From Sclerurus mexicanus (lineage: Eukaryota > Chordata > Aves > Passeriformes > Furnariidae), in the NCBI GenBank assembly GCA_013396755.1, contig VWZF01002537.1, positions 1 through 64,000 of the forward strand: a DNA stretch of 64,000 bases. Direction: 5' to 3'. Under the pieces are notes generated by a model. It searched no databases, had not been told where the DNA came from, and was given only the letters and a program-made list of their open reading frames with translations. Within the stretch, counting starts at the first letter, position 1. Each line of letters starts with the position of its first letter. Below, piece after piece: positions 47,830 to 60,591 of the stretch. The position numbers were made by a program, and so were the translations under genes.

Positions 47830-49345
47830 TATTAGTTTTGTGGCAGCTTATAATAAGACTCAAAATAACATTCATCTGTTTGTATTTGAATTCTGAATAA
47901 CAGATTATTTTTTAAAATGGTAATTACTGAATAAATGAGCTCCACTAGCCATTGACTGTCAGAACAATTAATACTATTCTTGTTAAGAGCTCTTGCTGAG
48001 ACATGCCTAGATTGTACCACATATAGCTCAGCTTGACTCTTCTCACTTATAAATCCAAGCCGAACATGCTTTCCTCATTGCGTCTGCAAGGATCACTGGG
48101 TAAAAATCTATAGTTCACTTTTTCCAGGAGGTCAAAGCAGACTATTTAACTATCCCTTTTGATTTTCAAAGTAATGAATTCCTTCTTCTATGGAAATCAG
48201 GAGGCACTTGTATTATTGACTTCAGCAAAATTACTTGGTACATACGTGTTTCATCCCTCGACAGTATACTTCAAACATATTAAAGATTCTTCTTCTGCCT
48301 GTAAGTCTTTATGGCTTGCTTTTTATTTCAACACCACCATTAACATGGTGTAAAATACATGTGCAAAACGGGTTAAAGAGGGGATTTTTTTCTGCCCCCT
48401 GGCCAGTTTACAAGGAACCAAACAAAAATAAATGAGTCCTTATCAAGAGGAGTCACAAACATCCTCTGTAAATTAACATACATCAGGTGCTGAAAAAAAA
48501 CCAGCACATCAGCAATCCAGATCAAACAAGGATAAAAAAAGAGAATTGACAGGCTCTTTGTTATCTTTCAGAGAGGTAATTGCAGGTTTCCATATTGATA
48601 ATATAATAGAACAGATTCCAGTTTCAATAACTCTCTTAAAATTCAAGGTAACACTGTTGACTCCAGTGAAGTCATTCTGGACTTGAATAGGTGTAAGGGA
48701 AGTAAATATATTTTGACCTGATTGCAATTTTTATCCTCTCATTCATTTTAAAATACCTATGGTATTTTCTCTACAACACTCTCCTCATTTTTAAATTACC
48801 AGTACAGAAAAAGCCAAAGGGTCATATGAGTGACCCTTTTTTGTATGATTTCATCTTTTAATGTTCATGAGCCATGTCTTCACATGCTGCAAAATGACTT
48901 ATTTTTGTTTATTTAGTAGTAAAACTGTAATGTATTTCAATGACAAAGGGTTTGGTCGTGTAAAAACTTTTATCTGGCAGTAAGATCACACGTAAATGCT
49001 CTCCCACACATCAATGGGATTGTTCAATAGCGCCCTATTCCATCAGAAACATTCATTATATTGGGCTCTAATTTAGCCCAGAGGCACATGCTGATAAAAA
49101 AGCAAAAATGCACCTGAATACCAACATCAGATTTTCAGTTAAACTGTGACTGTTTAACTGCACTCAGCAAATGGAGTACTTTTGTCAAGAAACAAAGCTC
49201 ATTTATGGAAGCTGAAAGGAAAGATCAAAGAAAACAAAACAAGCTAATACGATTCAGAAGGTGTGCTTTTACAGTCCAAGGCAAATGATTATGGCAGCTG
49301 TTAAAGCAAAACAGCAGGAACAGCACTTCCACTGGAGAAGGAGTG
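47830..49345. other. Repeat-free 1.5-kb block, possible cluster of conserved noncoding elements
   Basis: No transposon is recognised over 1.5 kb. CpG-containing words are scattered (AGCCGAAC, TTGCGTCT, ATACGTG, CCTCGACAG, GGTCGTG, CACACGTAA, ATAGCGCCC, ATACGATT) and homeodomain-type TAAT/ATTA cores are frequent. The frames at 48159-48435 are not credible genes. The texture resembles conserved regulatory DNA near developmental genes; this is inference only. Confidence 0.3.
48816..48839. promoter_or_regulatory. Inverted GGGTCA half-sites in a 9-bp hairpin
   Basis: AAAGGGTCA and its exact complement TGACCCTTT flank a six-base spacer. GGGTCA fits the nuclear-receptor half-site pattern RGKTCA; an inverted pair with a 6-base spacer is not one of the classical arrangements. 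It sits inside the repeat-free block 47830-49345. Binding is inference; a chance palindrome is possible. Confidence 0.25.
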
Positions 49346-50229
49346 GACCCACATGATTGCTCATTAGTGAAAGGGAATTGTGGGACCAAATAAAACAGGG
49401 CAAATCCCTGTTACTCGTCCAGGTAAAGGAAAAATGTTATTTCACTGGGATTGTTTTTATCCTTTCAGCAAATTCCCACATACAAACTTGTGCCAACTTC
49501 AGTCGTCCATGAGTTTTAAATATTTTACAGATCTCGGTTTTTTTCTCCTGCATTTCAGGACTCAGCTTGTACTTTTAAAATATGCTTTTTATTCATACAG
49601 GACTTTGGGTTTTGGAGATTTTTTGTTTGTTTGCTTGTTTGTTTTTTTCCTAACCATAAAAAGAGGTAATTGAAATGGGGACATCTGACTTTTATTCACA
49701 AATCTATTCCTATTTCAAGTGGTCACTGGCTCCTTGTTTGTCAGGCTCTAGATAGAAATCCTAGTAGTTACCTACCTCAAAAATGTTTTGTGAACGGTAA
49801 GACGTAATTAATGGTTGCAAAGCAGTTTGAGTACCATGCATAAAACGCTTTTCTGCAAGTACAGGGTAATTGTTTTAGAAGTAATGGCCTCTCTACCTGT
49901 GGCAGATTTTTGAACACTGTAGATCTGTCTGTAAGGTGTAGGTAGTCTCAGTGCTGTAAATCCTGTACAAAGTCTATTCAAAGTCTTTAAATAAGGTTTT
50001 ATCCAAGAACAAATGCAGAATAAATCTGGACTCAATAAAATAGGAGTGACGTGAATCAGACACTGTATGTCCTGAGGAATCAGATACAGTGCAGTCAGCT
50101 CGCTGATCTGTATCAACACATTAATGATTTATGTAGCTTTTAATGTACAACACAGACATATCTAAAATAATCAGGTAGAGGCAGGCATTAAAAATTCACT
50201 GCATGGGTCATAAAACGATTAGTTATTCA
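49346..50229. other. Single-copy sequence, no gene recognised
   Basis: Open frames at 49380-49673 and 49808-50119 (-) have no family I know. A G/T tract lies at 49607-49648. Confidence 0.5.
49607..49648. repeat. G/T low-complexity tract
   Basis: GGGTTTTGGAG followed by TTTG units (TTTGTTTGCTTGTTTG). Confidence 0.85.
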
Positions 50230-50774
50230 AGTGACTTCAGATTTGTATTTCATTAAGGAATAATTTTAATTTACTTTTAAACAGTTTATATACAGAGATT
50301 TAAGAACTCTTGGAAGCTGATTATGCAGAACTCCCACTTTTATGCATTCAATATATTTAAGTTCATTTTTTTCTATCTTTTTTAATTTGTTTGAAAGCAC
50401 ATGGAAAAAATATGGCTTGATAATTTGAGGGGGAGAAAAAAATCCTTTAATTTACAGAAAATAGTGGGTCTATTTTATTTGCATTTTTTACACATGCATG
50501 AAAGCTGAAAGAAGATCAAAGGGGAGTCTGCTCTCCCTACTGATCCAGCCTGATTGTATCCCCCTCCCTTCACTGTAACAAGCTCTCAACTTGGAGCTGA
50601 TTGTAGCTTGGCTGTATTTAAGCAGCTGCATTCCACTCAGCTGCTGGAGATCTGGTTTCCTGCTTCATTGAAATTGTTTGTTTTCCACTGTCCTCCTTGA
50701 TCACATGCTACAACAATCTGTGAAACAATAGCATGACTGGAGTCAGTTTTCACTTTTCTTTCTTTTATTTTCTT
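50230..50774. other. Repeat-free block with octamer site, possible regulatory DNA
   Basis: It contains a perfect octamer ATTTGCAT (50477-50484), several TTTAATTT/ATTA cores and a CAGCTGC E-box-like site near 50624 (TATTTAAGCAGCTGC). It has no recognised repeat up to the T-rich sequence before the assembly gap. Regulatory function is only a guess. Confidence 0.22.
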
Positions 50775-50799
50775 NNNNNNNNNNNNNNNNNNNNNNNNN
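50775..50799. other. Assembly gap, 25 N
   Basis: Twenty-five Ns stand between T-rich flanks (TTTTATTTTCTT and CTTTTTTTTTTT), so the missing piece is probably a longer T/C homopolymer-like tract. The true length is unknown. Confidence 0.99.
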
Positions 50800-50954
50800 C
50801 TTTTTTTTTTTTTATCTTTTTGCAATAAACATTTTCAGACGTCTCCTGCAACTACAAGAACTAATACAATTATGTCAAAAACATTGTTGTTATCAGCCTT
50901 GTCTGGGCATCAGTCTAGCTCATCATGCAGGTAGCCTTGTGTGCTGTTTTTTAA

Positions 50955-51125
50955 CTATTTCTTTATTCGCTTCCATGCCTTATCCTGGATCCCTGTAGCT
51001 TTTAACTTAAACAGATGCCTGTCATGTGGAACTTTATTGAAGGCTTTCTGAAACTCCAGATAAATCATGCTGTATGCATTGACACTGTCAACCTTGTCTG
51101 TAACCTTCTCAAAGTCAGAAGAAGT
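50955..51125 (-). mobile_element. Reverse-transcriptase relic of a second LINE lineage
   Basis: The minus strand reads SSDFEKVTDKVDSVNAYSM followed by IYLEFQKAFNKVPHDRHLFK and LKATGIQDKAW. This is the RT motif A region, whose family pattern is Y-L-D-F-x-K-A-F-D-K-V-P-H. The catalytic Asp is Glu here and the second Asp is Asn, so it cannot be active. The KVPHxRLLxKLKAxGI wording differs from the avian CR1 copy at 31680-32915 (KAFDT) and resembles other vertebrate CR1/L2-type LINEs. Upstream frame (51140-51347) has no match, so only about 57 codons survive. It is an ancient fragment. Confidence 0.75.
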
Positions 51126-54100
51126 TAGGCGGATTCCTGCTTTTCCATATTCACAGTTTGACTTTATTTTTTGTTGAGGAGACTGTGGGCCACACTCCCA
51201 GGTGTTGTAAATTTCTGCATATCTATGGAAATCAATGGAATTGTGCCATTTTACACCGTCTTGCAAACCTTTGCCTTCTCTGACTGAACAAAGTTTCAAT
51301 TTTTGATGCATGCTGTAAATGCCCAAGTTTAATGATGCAATGAACATTTACTTAAAATATGGACCCTGAGATACATAAGTTATCCACAGTAGATTAATAT
51401 GCCTGCATCTATGTTTTTGCCTTTTATTCCCAAACTTGCTTAAAATGAGCTTTCCATATCCTTCTAAAAAATTACAAACAGCAAATTACAGTCAAAAATT
51501 TTGCATGAGGTGTTAGTCCATTCAGAAGAACCTGAATAATGTCACATCCAAGTCTGATTTGACTCAGATTGGATAATAGAGGGATCTGCATTGTTTATAA
51601 GATCCTGCTAAATATGTCAAATATCTTTTGTGAGAGAGTTTGCACACTTTATTTTCACCGAAAGGACACAGAGAGAATCACAGATTTTTCAGATCTCATA
51701 GTTTTTGTGATCCTTTGTTTTCATCACTGAATTTCCCAGGAAAGAAATTGTGCTGAATTTTAATATTTTTAATGCAGCATAAGTATTTGCACCATTATTG
51801 AGCAAATTAAAACAAGTAATATGGCTTGTAAAATTAAAAACAGCTTCTGGAAATTATCTGAATTTTACTCCTTCTAGAATATCCATTCTAAAAGCATTAG
51901 TGCCATGTTTTCTTGCTTTTCTAATCACTAAGGATAACCAATTTTTCCTAAAGCCATTCATGCTTTTTCACAACCAAATGCAGATCAGGCACAATTCTTC
52001 ATCTGCTTTGTTGAGCTTGGTCCAAGACAGTCCCATCCTTGGTGTTCCTGTGAGCTGCATCTGCATTGCCAAGCTTTTGTTCTGCCCTTTGTCAGCATGA
52101 AATCCAATGTTCCTTTCTGTCTTTGGCTGGGACATGTGTGTAATAAACCACTTTATTGCTTATTGCCCTTCAGAGTTGTGATCATGAGATCTTCACCTTA
52201 CTGGTTCAGAGGTCTTTCCCTGGTTTTGACATTCAGTTTTGGAACAAAGAAAGTGTGGTGGAAAGTAGAGTGGAGGGAGGAAGGGATTAGTTTATGGAAG
52301 CGGAGAAAGTATGTTTTATCTGTGTCTTACAGTTTTTTAGCACTATCTATGCCTTAGTGCATCCTTCTGATATTTCTTGTCTTTAGAGACTCATGTAATC
52401 CATGACAGATATTTCCATTGTTCTTATGTGAAAGAAAAAAAAACATTTCTCATTATATTAGGTATCCTTGCTCTCACCCACACTATTTAATGACTTATGT
52501 GAGGAAGTGATATTAGGCCCATTTGCATCATTAATAATATTTAAAGGCATGTCCTCCAGCATCCCAAGAATTCTGAAAACAAAAGAAAGTTTCTCATGGA
52601 TTTTATTGTGCTTTCACTAAGACCTGTCATCCAAAAGAGGCAACTTGTCTATTGGTGAAGTTTGCACTGTAATACTGAGGATGATCACTTAGTCCTCAGT
52701 GTTCTTTTACTGTTGTGTTTGATTGGATTTTTGGAAGGTATCAGACACAGAGTGCTGTGCCTCTGGCACTCAATATCTCAATATAAATATCTCAATATTT
52801 AACAGATCAACACTGAAAAATAGAATTTGATCTTCTGAGTGCATGTGATCCTGACTGAAGCCTTTGCAGACTTGTGCTATGACATCATCACTAACAAAGG
52901 AAACTATTCTTCTGATTTAAAAAAAAGAAAAATCCAAAAACCAGAACCAAACTAAATAAAAAATAGTGTTGTAAATATGGATATCCGTTTTTGGCCACAA
53001 GCCAGGACAACTCCAATACCCCAAAAAGTCTGAGAGTCATAGTACTGGTCACCAAACGAGAAACAGCATCCTTAAATTCCCTTGATGTATCTATTCCTAG
53101 TGTTCCTCTATGGAAAGTGCTCAGACATTGGCAATGACCAATAGTCATGACCAACACTATTACATTCAGTGCTGGACAAAATTACAGCTTCTTTCCATAT
53201 GCTTTTTCTCTTGGTAAATTCTAGTGTCTGAAGATCTGTCTTTCTGAAAGCAAGAGCAAAAATACTGAGGGCTCTTTTTACTTCAGAAGTGAGACTGTCT
53301 ACCTGCTTTACTGGCATCCTGCAGGGTAAGACAGATGCTGTCTGAAAAGGTGTCTGCAGTGTATTAAACAGGATCCAGCTCAGACGTTAACAGTTGTTAG
53401 TGCTTTTTTGAGAAGATAATTAAGTCAAATGTACAAAGAAACAGATCCATTTTTGTAACAACTGACCATTCCCTAGAGATAGCTACACCTTTGGGCTTTT
53501 TCATCGTCTAAGCTATTGCTGCTCTGCCCTGCTTTTATTTTAAAGGAAATATCATATGGGAGAATACTTATTTGGAAAGAAAATCAAGCAACATATTCAA
53601 CCTGTATCTTCTCTCTGTTGGTAACCTGAGGACAAAGAAAATAAATGAAAGTTGGATCAAAATGAGGGACTTAAATGAAGATAAATATAGCAGAAATTAA
53701 TTTTAATAAGGTGAAGTTCTAGTCTTTGATTCTTAAAACCGGGCAAGATCAAATTCTGATACCCGTAGAAACCAAGACGCTAAAGAACTGGTGCATGACA
53801 ATCCTAAGTGTATGTCAATTCAATTCTTAAAAGACAAAATCATGAGTCCAGCACTTAATAAAAGTTCCCTCTCTGGGTTCGCTACTAATACAAGTGACAT
53901 TTTAATGTCAGATGATGTTCTTAGTGTAATTATAGCATGCAGTTTCTCCTTGAGTGATGAAAAGCTTATGCCTTTTTGTCCTTCACATACATATTTTCAG
54001 ATCACTGTGAGTTCCAATTTTGGTGTCTTCTCCATATTGACACAGAGGATATTAGGGATCAGCGTTTGAAAATAAATATCAAATATTCACAGATTACTAT

Positions 54101-54325
54101 GAAAAATAAAATAAAATACCTTAGGACATTATACAGAGGTCTTTTAATCGGTGTCTGGAGTTTTGGGGATTTCAAAACATTTACAGAAAGGTAACGAGTC
54201 AAACAGAACACAGGAATTGGAGTCGAGCAGAGGCTCATTCTGGACCTTGCCAGAACTACACAGGAGAGGACTAAAGAGGCAGACTGCCTATGCCATGGTT
54301 TCCTTTCACACAACAAGAATATTTT
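51126..54325. other. AT-rich single-copy DNA, no gene recognised
   Basis: Open frames at 51798-52357, 52891-53317 and 53791-54345 match nothing I know and several overlap on opposite strands. No transposon is recognised, though 52000-52350 is slightly GC-richer. Confidence 0.5.
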
Positions 54326-54448
54326 GGCAGAAAACACCAAACTAATAAAAAAGACACCAAAACTCTAAACCAAAACCCATACACCCAAACCCAACAAAAA
54401 TATTCAAAAAACCCCAGCAAAACTGAAAACACCCCAACAAAGAAAACC
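54326..54448. repeat. A/C low-complexity tract
   Basis: About 120 bases are mostly A and C (ACCAAAACCCATACACCC, AAAAAACCCCAGCAAAAC). Confidence 0.88.
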
Positions 54449-56344
54449 TTTGCAATTATACCTCTTTACTAATGACCTTCATAAATTTGTTTTAGATACT
54501 CAGATGAAACTCAAAAAGTTTATGGAAGAGCTGAAGATTAGAGAAGCATCATAGGACTAAGGCATCCTCCTCTCATCTAGATCAGGAATCAGCTTAAACA
54601 AGACCAAATGTCATATAAAACATGGGGAAAGGAAGGGGATTAAATTTAAAATAAATAAATAAATAATTTTTTAAAAGCACTAAGATCTGCCTTGGATGTT
54701 GCAGATTCATCACCTGGAAGGATTTCCTCCTCCGCCTCCCCGCAAGGGAAAAAAAAAAGAAACCCGAAGAATTCTCAGAAAGATGAATAGATAAGTGTAC
54801 ATGCTGATAGTTAAGTTATAGTAGAAGTCTTGTTGCAAAATAACTTCTGCGTTGGTAAGTAACATAGTTTTGTTTAGGACTTGGTCTCCCATGGACCTAA
54901 CTCTACTTAAGCACCTTCTGGAGAAGCCAAATAGAATAATTCATCTTTCCTAGCTGACACAGTATTGGCAGTTTCAGTCTAAATGATAAAAAAATGGCAA
55001 TTTTTACTTCATGCCACTCTCTGCGGAACTGTCATTGCAAAAGATACTGAACAACCAAATATTCATAGACAGATTTTCAATGAGGTTAGGCCTCTTAGCT
55101 GGGGTTCGGGGCCTAAGTTTTTAACGTCTCCAGCCTTGAGCCTTGAGAGTGTGTGTGTGGGGGGGGGTGGTGGTGGTGGTGTTGCTTTTTCCTAGCTCTT
55201 TCTCTTCCCTGTTTTTCCTTCCACTATTTTATTTTTTTTCTCTCTAAGGAGGAAATAAGGAATCATATTTTTTTATTAATAAAAAAGAAAAAGGAAGGGG
55301 AAAAATACCAAAAGAGCAGAATTTGTCTTTATGAAAGAAAACACTGTAGATATTTTGCCAAAAAGGACACATAGTGAAAATAGATTAGTTCATTTGAGCA
55401 GTATGTGGAAAATATATATTTCCTGAAGCAGGTGCTGCGAATGAAGAGGATAGGAAGAAAAATGCCTTGCGTGGAAAGTATTCTTCAAAATGTGATTCCT
55501 CTCATCACGTGAAGAGGCAGCAAAACAGTACACCACTGAGAGCTGTAGTGTTTCCTAACAGGCTCTCCTTGGAATCTTCATTTATTTAGTTATAAACACA
55601 GATCTCTTGGTTAACAATGTTCTCTGATTTTTTTTTATCCTTTCAGTGAAGAGGTGGATAGAAAGATAAAATGGTGTATTAGGTAATGAGGTGAATTGGA
55701 ACAAAACAAAAAAAAAAGGGATCTGTGGCATAACTATGTAGCAGAAAAGATGCATTTCTATTCAGCAGCCAATATTTCTTTGTTTATGTCTTTGCTTTTC
55801 TCATCCACGTGAATAGCAAAGTAAATGCAGGTACTGACTTCATTTGGCAAGACGAGAGTCACATATTTCTCTAATTAATAGACAATTTGCCTGAATATAA
55901 AAATCTGGGTTAGCCAAACCTGTTCATACACATGTGTTGAATTAGCAAATCAACCTATTTTGGCTTAATTTTTTTCAGAGGTGAGGAAGGGAGGCATTTT
56001 GGAGAGAAATCAATGACCATTTTTAGACGAAACCAATTCTGATTACCATCACCTAGTAATCAGATCTGGGATTATCTGCCCCTTTCCACTATCAGTAAGA
56101 CCCTTCTCTTCAGCAGGCACTGACAGACCTCCTGTAAAGTAAGTGCCTGAATCTCCTCTTTCAGTAACCAGGAAGAGCTAAAACTAGTCCACCAGTTATT
56201 GCACTTACCCTGGCTGGGAGGGAATAGACAAAAGCACTGAAACTCATCTCTAAGGATAAAGATGAGTAGAATTAGCATTGCAAGTGGAGAATTATAGTTT
56301 TGCTAGCATGTTTCAATAGTTCATTAGGGCCAAAATATAAGGCA
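54449..56344. other. AT-rich single-copy DNA, no gene recognised
   Basis: No gene is recognised. Open frames at 54983-55374 run through the G/T repeat at 55149-55184 and are not credible. Confidence 0.5.
55149..55184. repeat. GT, G8 and (GGT)n tract
   Basis: GTGTGTGTG, then a run of eight or more G, then GGT units. The G-rich strand has enough G-runs to be a quadruplex candidate. Confidence 0.93.
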
Positions 56345-56460
56345 AGAGACTCTCTAGTAGTTAGTGCACTCATTTGGGAAGGAGGATTGGTCATGGATTC
56401 AAGTCCACATTCCAGTCACTAGCTGTGTTTTCTCAGTGACTGCTGCTTGCAAAATTCAAG
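56345..56460 (+). mobile_element. tRNA-derived (MIR/CORE-type) SINE relic
   Basis: A tRNA-like head is visible: TCTCTAGTAGTTAGTGCACT (A-box-like, about 56351-56370) and, about 40 bases on, GGATTCAAGTCC (B-box-like, 56395-56406). CACTAGCTGTGTTTTCTCAG (56417-56436) follows and resembles the start of the MIR/CORE-SINE core (ACTAGCTGTGTGACC). The order is right for such a SINE, and no tRNA cloverleaf can be drawn. Old MIR-type copies are few but known in bird genomes. Confidence 0.5.
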
Positions 56461-57149
56461 TATTTCTTTAGTTTCAGGCTCAGGGATTTTGCTCTCTTAC
56501 ATGAGTGGTCTAGTCATCGGAAAATATGTCATCATAGTTTACTTGTACTCCCTTGGTCTGGATAAATGACAGAACAACTTAGTCTCTCCACATTAGGTAG
56601 AATAAATTTCAGTAATGTCTTAATTTTAATTAGCTAAACTCTTGATAGTCATGGGTGTGTCTCATTTTAAGATAGGAAAGACTTTCTGGAATACCTGAGT
56701 AATGAAGGAATATGCTGATGAATGACAATTGAAATATTGTTAGCACTTGTCTGCATACAGACAAACAGAATTAAAACTTCAGGTGCCAGAAAAACCCATG
56801 TGTTTATAGGTTAGAAACCTGTATGGTCTATGAAACTTCAGGGCTATGCAACAGTAGAACAAAGATTTTAAGAATGAAAAGGTGGTTAAATTTAATTATA
56901 GTGAACAGACATTAATTTGAGGATTTGAGTTAAAGTGATTGGGAACTTTCATGACACCTGAAAGGACCGAAAAGAAATCCACCAACTCCTAATACTTCTC
57001 CATTCTTTATCTCAAAAAAGGCTCACAGGACAGCAACAGATCAAGGATGATGTGCTGATATAAAGCCTTGAGTTTTTCAGGTATCTACCCTAACATCTCT
57101 TTGTTAGGTATTTAAACATGAAAAATTAAACACCCTCTAACATTGAATA
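56461..57149. other. Single-copy sequence, no gene recognised
   Basis: No credible open frame or repeat is seen here. Confidence 0.5.
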
Positions 57150-57396
57150 CGAAACTCAAGTTGCACCAGGGGATGTTTGGATATTAAGAAAAATTTCTTA
57201 GCTGAAAGGATTGTTAAGCACTGGGGAAAGTTGCCCAGTGAAGTGGTGGAAACAACATCCTTGAGGGTGTTTAAAAAGTGTGTGGATGTGGTATGTATGG
57301 ACATGGGTTAGTGGTGAACCTGAAAGTGCTGACTTAATGGTGGGACTCAATGATCTTAGATGATTTTTCCAACCTTAATTAATCTTTGATCCTATA
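57150..57396 (+). mobile_element. CR1 LINE 3' end fragment
   Basis: The sequence follows CR1: TTGCACCAGGGGATGTTTGG, GAAAAATTTCTTAGCTGAAA, GCACTGGGGAAAGTTGCCCA, GTGGTGGAAACAACATCCTT, GACATGGGTTAGTGGTGAAC, GGGACTCAATGATCTTAGAT and TTTTTCCAACCTTAATTAAT. It ends GATCCTATA, a diverged form of the terminal ATTCTATG. It belongs to a different CR1 subfamily from 1331-1563 (the GTTTAGTGGTGAACATGG-type ending). It is truncated, noncoding and moderately diverged. Confidence 0.95.
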
Positions 57397-58794
57397 TAAC
57401 TGGCTTGCAAGCAATTTGAAGACCTAGCAACAAACAAATAACAAAAGTGAAAACAAACATTTGTCCGATCAAGATGGAATTGTCAGAACAATGTTCTTCC
57501 AGCTCTGAAGAATCCCTCTTTAACAGTATGCAGGGCTCGATGATTGTCCATATCAGTTACAGAAAGTTTCTTTGTATATGAAAATGTCAGCAAATCTAAA
57601 ACATATGCAGTATTAGAAACCAGGTTGATGAGAACTGAAAATGTGGTTGGGCGTGGCAACAACTTCCAAATCCACTCTGTGCTCGTAAATTTTACTTTGC
57701 TATTTTTAAAGGTTGTTTATGCTAACACATTTTTTTTAATTGGAACTTGACCAGATTGTGCATATTTTACGATGCCGTCACTTTCCAGAATATCATTCAC
57801 AGTTTCTTTTTTCTAACATTTACAAAATTTAATGACTTGCCTCCTATAAAAGATATAGGCATCTGCATTTTTTTGAAATACAATCAGTTTAAGCTGTTCA
57901 AAAACAGGAGGAGGGAACATCCTGCTTGATAGTTTACCAATAAAAGTGAGGAAAGATACAAAAACAACAACGGGAACAGACACCCCCTACTTCTAGCCTA
58001 AGACTTCTGGAAAATAGAATGCACAGTGTTTTTCTGCTTTGAATGAAAATGCAAATATGAGAATAAAAGGATAGAAAAGGCTATTTTTTTTCCAGTGAAA
58101 TTGTACTTGTTTTAAAAATGAGATTTCACTGATTCTCATTGTTCATAAACCTTGGGGTGAATGGCCTGTTATACAATTGTGAGGGAAACCTAAAATTCAT
58201 GGGCGACCTGAATCTCCGGGATTTTCAGAAATCTGGTACTTCAGCTGTGAGGAAAATATTACTGTGGTTTTCTTAGAACAATTAGAGGAACACTCTTCTA
58301 CTCATTCATTTGATGATATCATACTGAACTGGTTTGGCTGACCCGACCTTCTTTCACTAATTTTTTTCTTTTTTTTTAAAATAGAGTTGAATATGAAAGC
58401 TGATTCTATAGCTCAACTTCAACCCACAAAATTTCCTACTGCCCATAAAGTAAACAAAAGGTCTGGAGTAAGTTATCCACGTACATTTGGCTGCGTATGA
58501 AATGGCTGATGTTGAATCAGTGGACAGATATATATTTTTTTTACAATAGTCAAAATTTAAAAGTGGTTAGTTTCCTGATCTACTAGGGACAGTGTGTCAT
58601 TCTCAGGTTGCAGTCCAGACTTCTATATGTGGCAAAAAAATACCAAACAGAGTTTTAAAGTTTATTTTGCCATTTGAACCTTCCACTTTAGAAACTAAAA
58701 TGAAGTCTGGTTCCATCCTGTTTGACCTTCCTTAGGAGAGGAGAAAGCACATCATCTAGTGCTCTGAGAACTGATTTGGTATAAATACACTTCC

Positions 58795-58865
58795 CTGCAA
58801 CCTTGAGTGCGTAACTCATATGCCACATTCTGTACTGCTCATCTATGAAATGGTGGTACTGCATT
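58795..58865 (+). mobile_element. Possible MIR-core relic
   Basis: CTGCAACCTTGAGTGCGTAA, then CTGTACTGCTCATCTATGAA and ATGGTGGTACTGC follow, loosely, the MIR core order (GACCTTGGGCAAGTCAC, CTCAGTTTCCCATCTGTAAA, ATGGGGATAAT). No tRNA-like head is visible. The match is by eye and weak. Confidence 0.3.
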
Positions 58866-60591
58866 TCCATGTCATCTGTAGAAACTCAGCCTAATTACCA
58901 GGCTAAAGAAATACACAATGTATTGTTTATTGTGAATTCCTCTTTAAAATCCCACTTGCACCCATATTCAGAACCAGTCACTGAAAAGCATGAGTCCCTA
59001 TCTTGTTTTATTGCTTCAAAAGCATCAGATAATCATTTTAAACAGCATTAGCTACTGATACTGTATTAGAAGTAAAACTTTTCAGTAAATTATTTTCTCT
59101 GTCTTCATTTAAATGTAAGTCTGAGTTATAAATTTTTCTTGTATATTTTTAGTACTTCTGAAGCTTAGATCAATATGTCTTTTTTTTTTAAACAACTATC
59201 CCTTTACCCAATTGACCTTCCTACAAAGACTTTCTTTGTTCAGATGAATTTCTTAGTTTTTCTTCTTCTTTTCTTCATCTTTTTTAAATGAACCTGAAGG
59301 TAATTGTGTTCATCACTGTATGCTGAATTATAATAGCCACTTTTGAGAATAACGCTTTGTACAATGGAGACCACTTGATGATGATCTGATATAAAAATAA
59401 ACCTAGGAGAATAGATTGACTGAGGAACAGTATCCCAGAGTATGCACTATAATACTTGTGAGAGAAATGGGGCAGTGATAATATAAAAGACAGTAGAACC
59501 CCTTTGACCTGCTGAAGTTTTACTGTGCCACAGCATAACACAGGTAACCTTATAATTGTCCAGTTGTACAAGGAGTCTGAAAACTGTAAGTAATAAGGAG
59601 AAAGAGGGAGCCAAACCGACTAAGATCTGCATGCAGAAGGCAAAACAGACAAATTCTTGCCCCAAACTAGAGAAAGCGACATTGTCTACTCTTTGCCTTT
59701 TGTCCCTGTTTAGAAAAGAATCAGAGCCTGTGCAGCTTTTAAGTGGAATCTGATTTAGTTGACTTGTTTGCTGCAATCCAACACAAAATGATTCCTACAC
59801 TGATTCCTATTCCAGTCACAGATATTAAAGATATTTTTTATAATTTTAACTCATAGGAGGGTTCAGAAAATCAGTTGTGTTTTAGAAATACTTTTTGCAG
59901 AGTAATGCTTTGCTTTGCCGCGTTTCTCAATAACAAGGGATTTTAAGCCACACGTCTTGCTTTGAAAAAAATCACAAACCTCTCAACTGGTTCCTCCCTT
60001 CAGCTGCATTGTGCAACTATAACCCAGCAGGAGAGTCAGAGAGCTGCTTCTGGTACCCTTCATACTAACTCTTGAGTCATTAAGGGTGCAAAGTAGCTGC
60101 AGCCTTTAAAATTATGGATTCTGAGACCCTGGGTTGGTCATTGCTTTGATCCCAGACTGCACAGGCAAAGGCAGGTGCAACCCCAGTGTCCATGGGCAGA
60201 ACCATCCCATGTTCCTAGTCATGTCAAGCAGTGGGAGGCAGAAGGGAAGTTAAAATCACTGTGAGTCTGCCTTTGGGCATAACTGAAAGGCAAGGATGAA
60301 AAGCACCATGATAAGGATAACCAGCTGTCCTTTCTGTTTGCAGCAAAACAGTGAGAAGCGTATAGATCCATATCTTCCCCTCTCTGTCTGCTCCTCTACC
60401 GGAGTACTTAGATACCATTTATTAAAGCTTGGCAAATTTTCTGCCATCGGTCTCAAGTTAGCCATAAAGGATATTCCCCTTATGTGTAGGGATGGTCATA
60501 ACTAGCACAGGATTAATTTGTAGTATCTGTAAGTTACCCTTGGAAATTAATTTCCGTACAGACATATTTAAAGATAGACATTGAAAAGTTT

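Noticed and set aside
56345..56420. Intact tRNA gene
   Set aside because: The A- and B-box-like motifs are present but acceptor and anticodon stems do not pair, so a SINE head is more likely.
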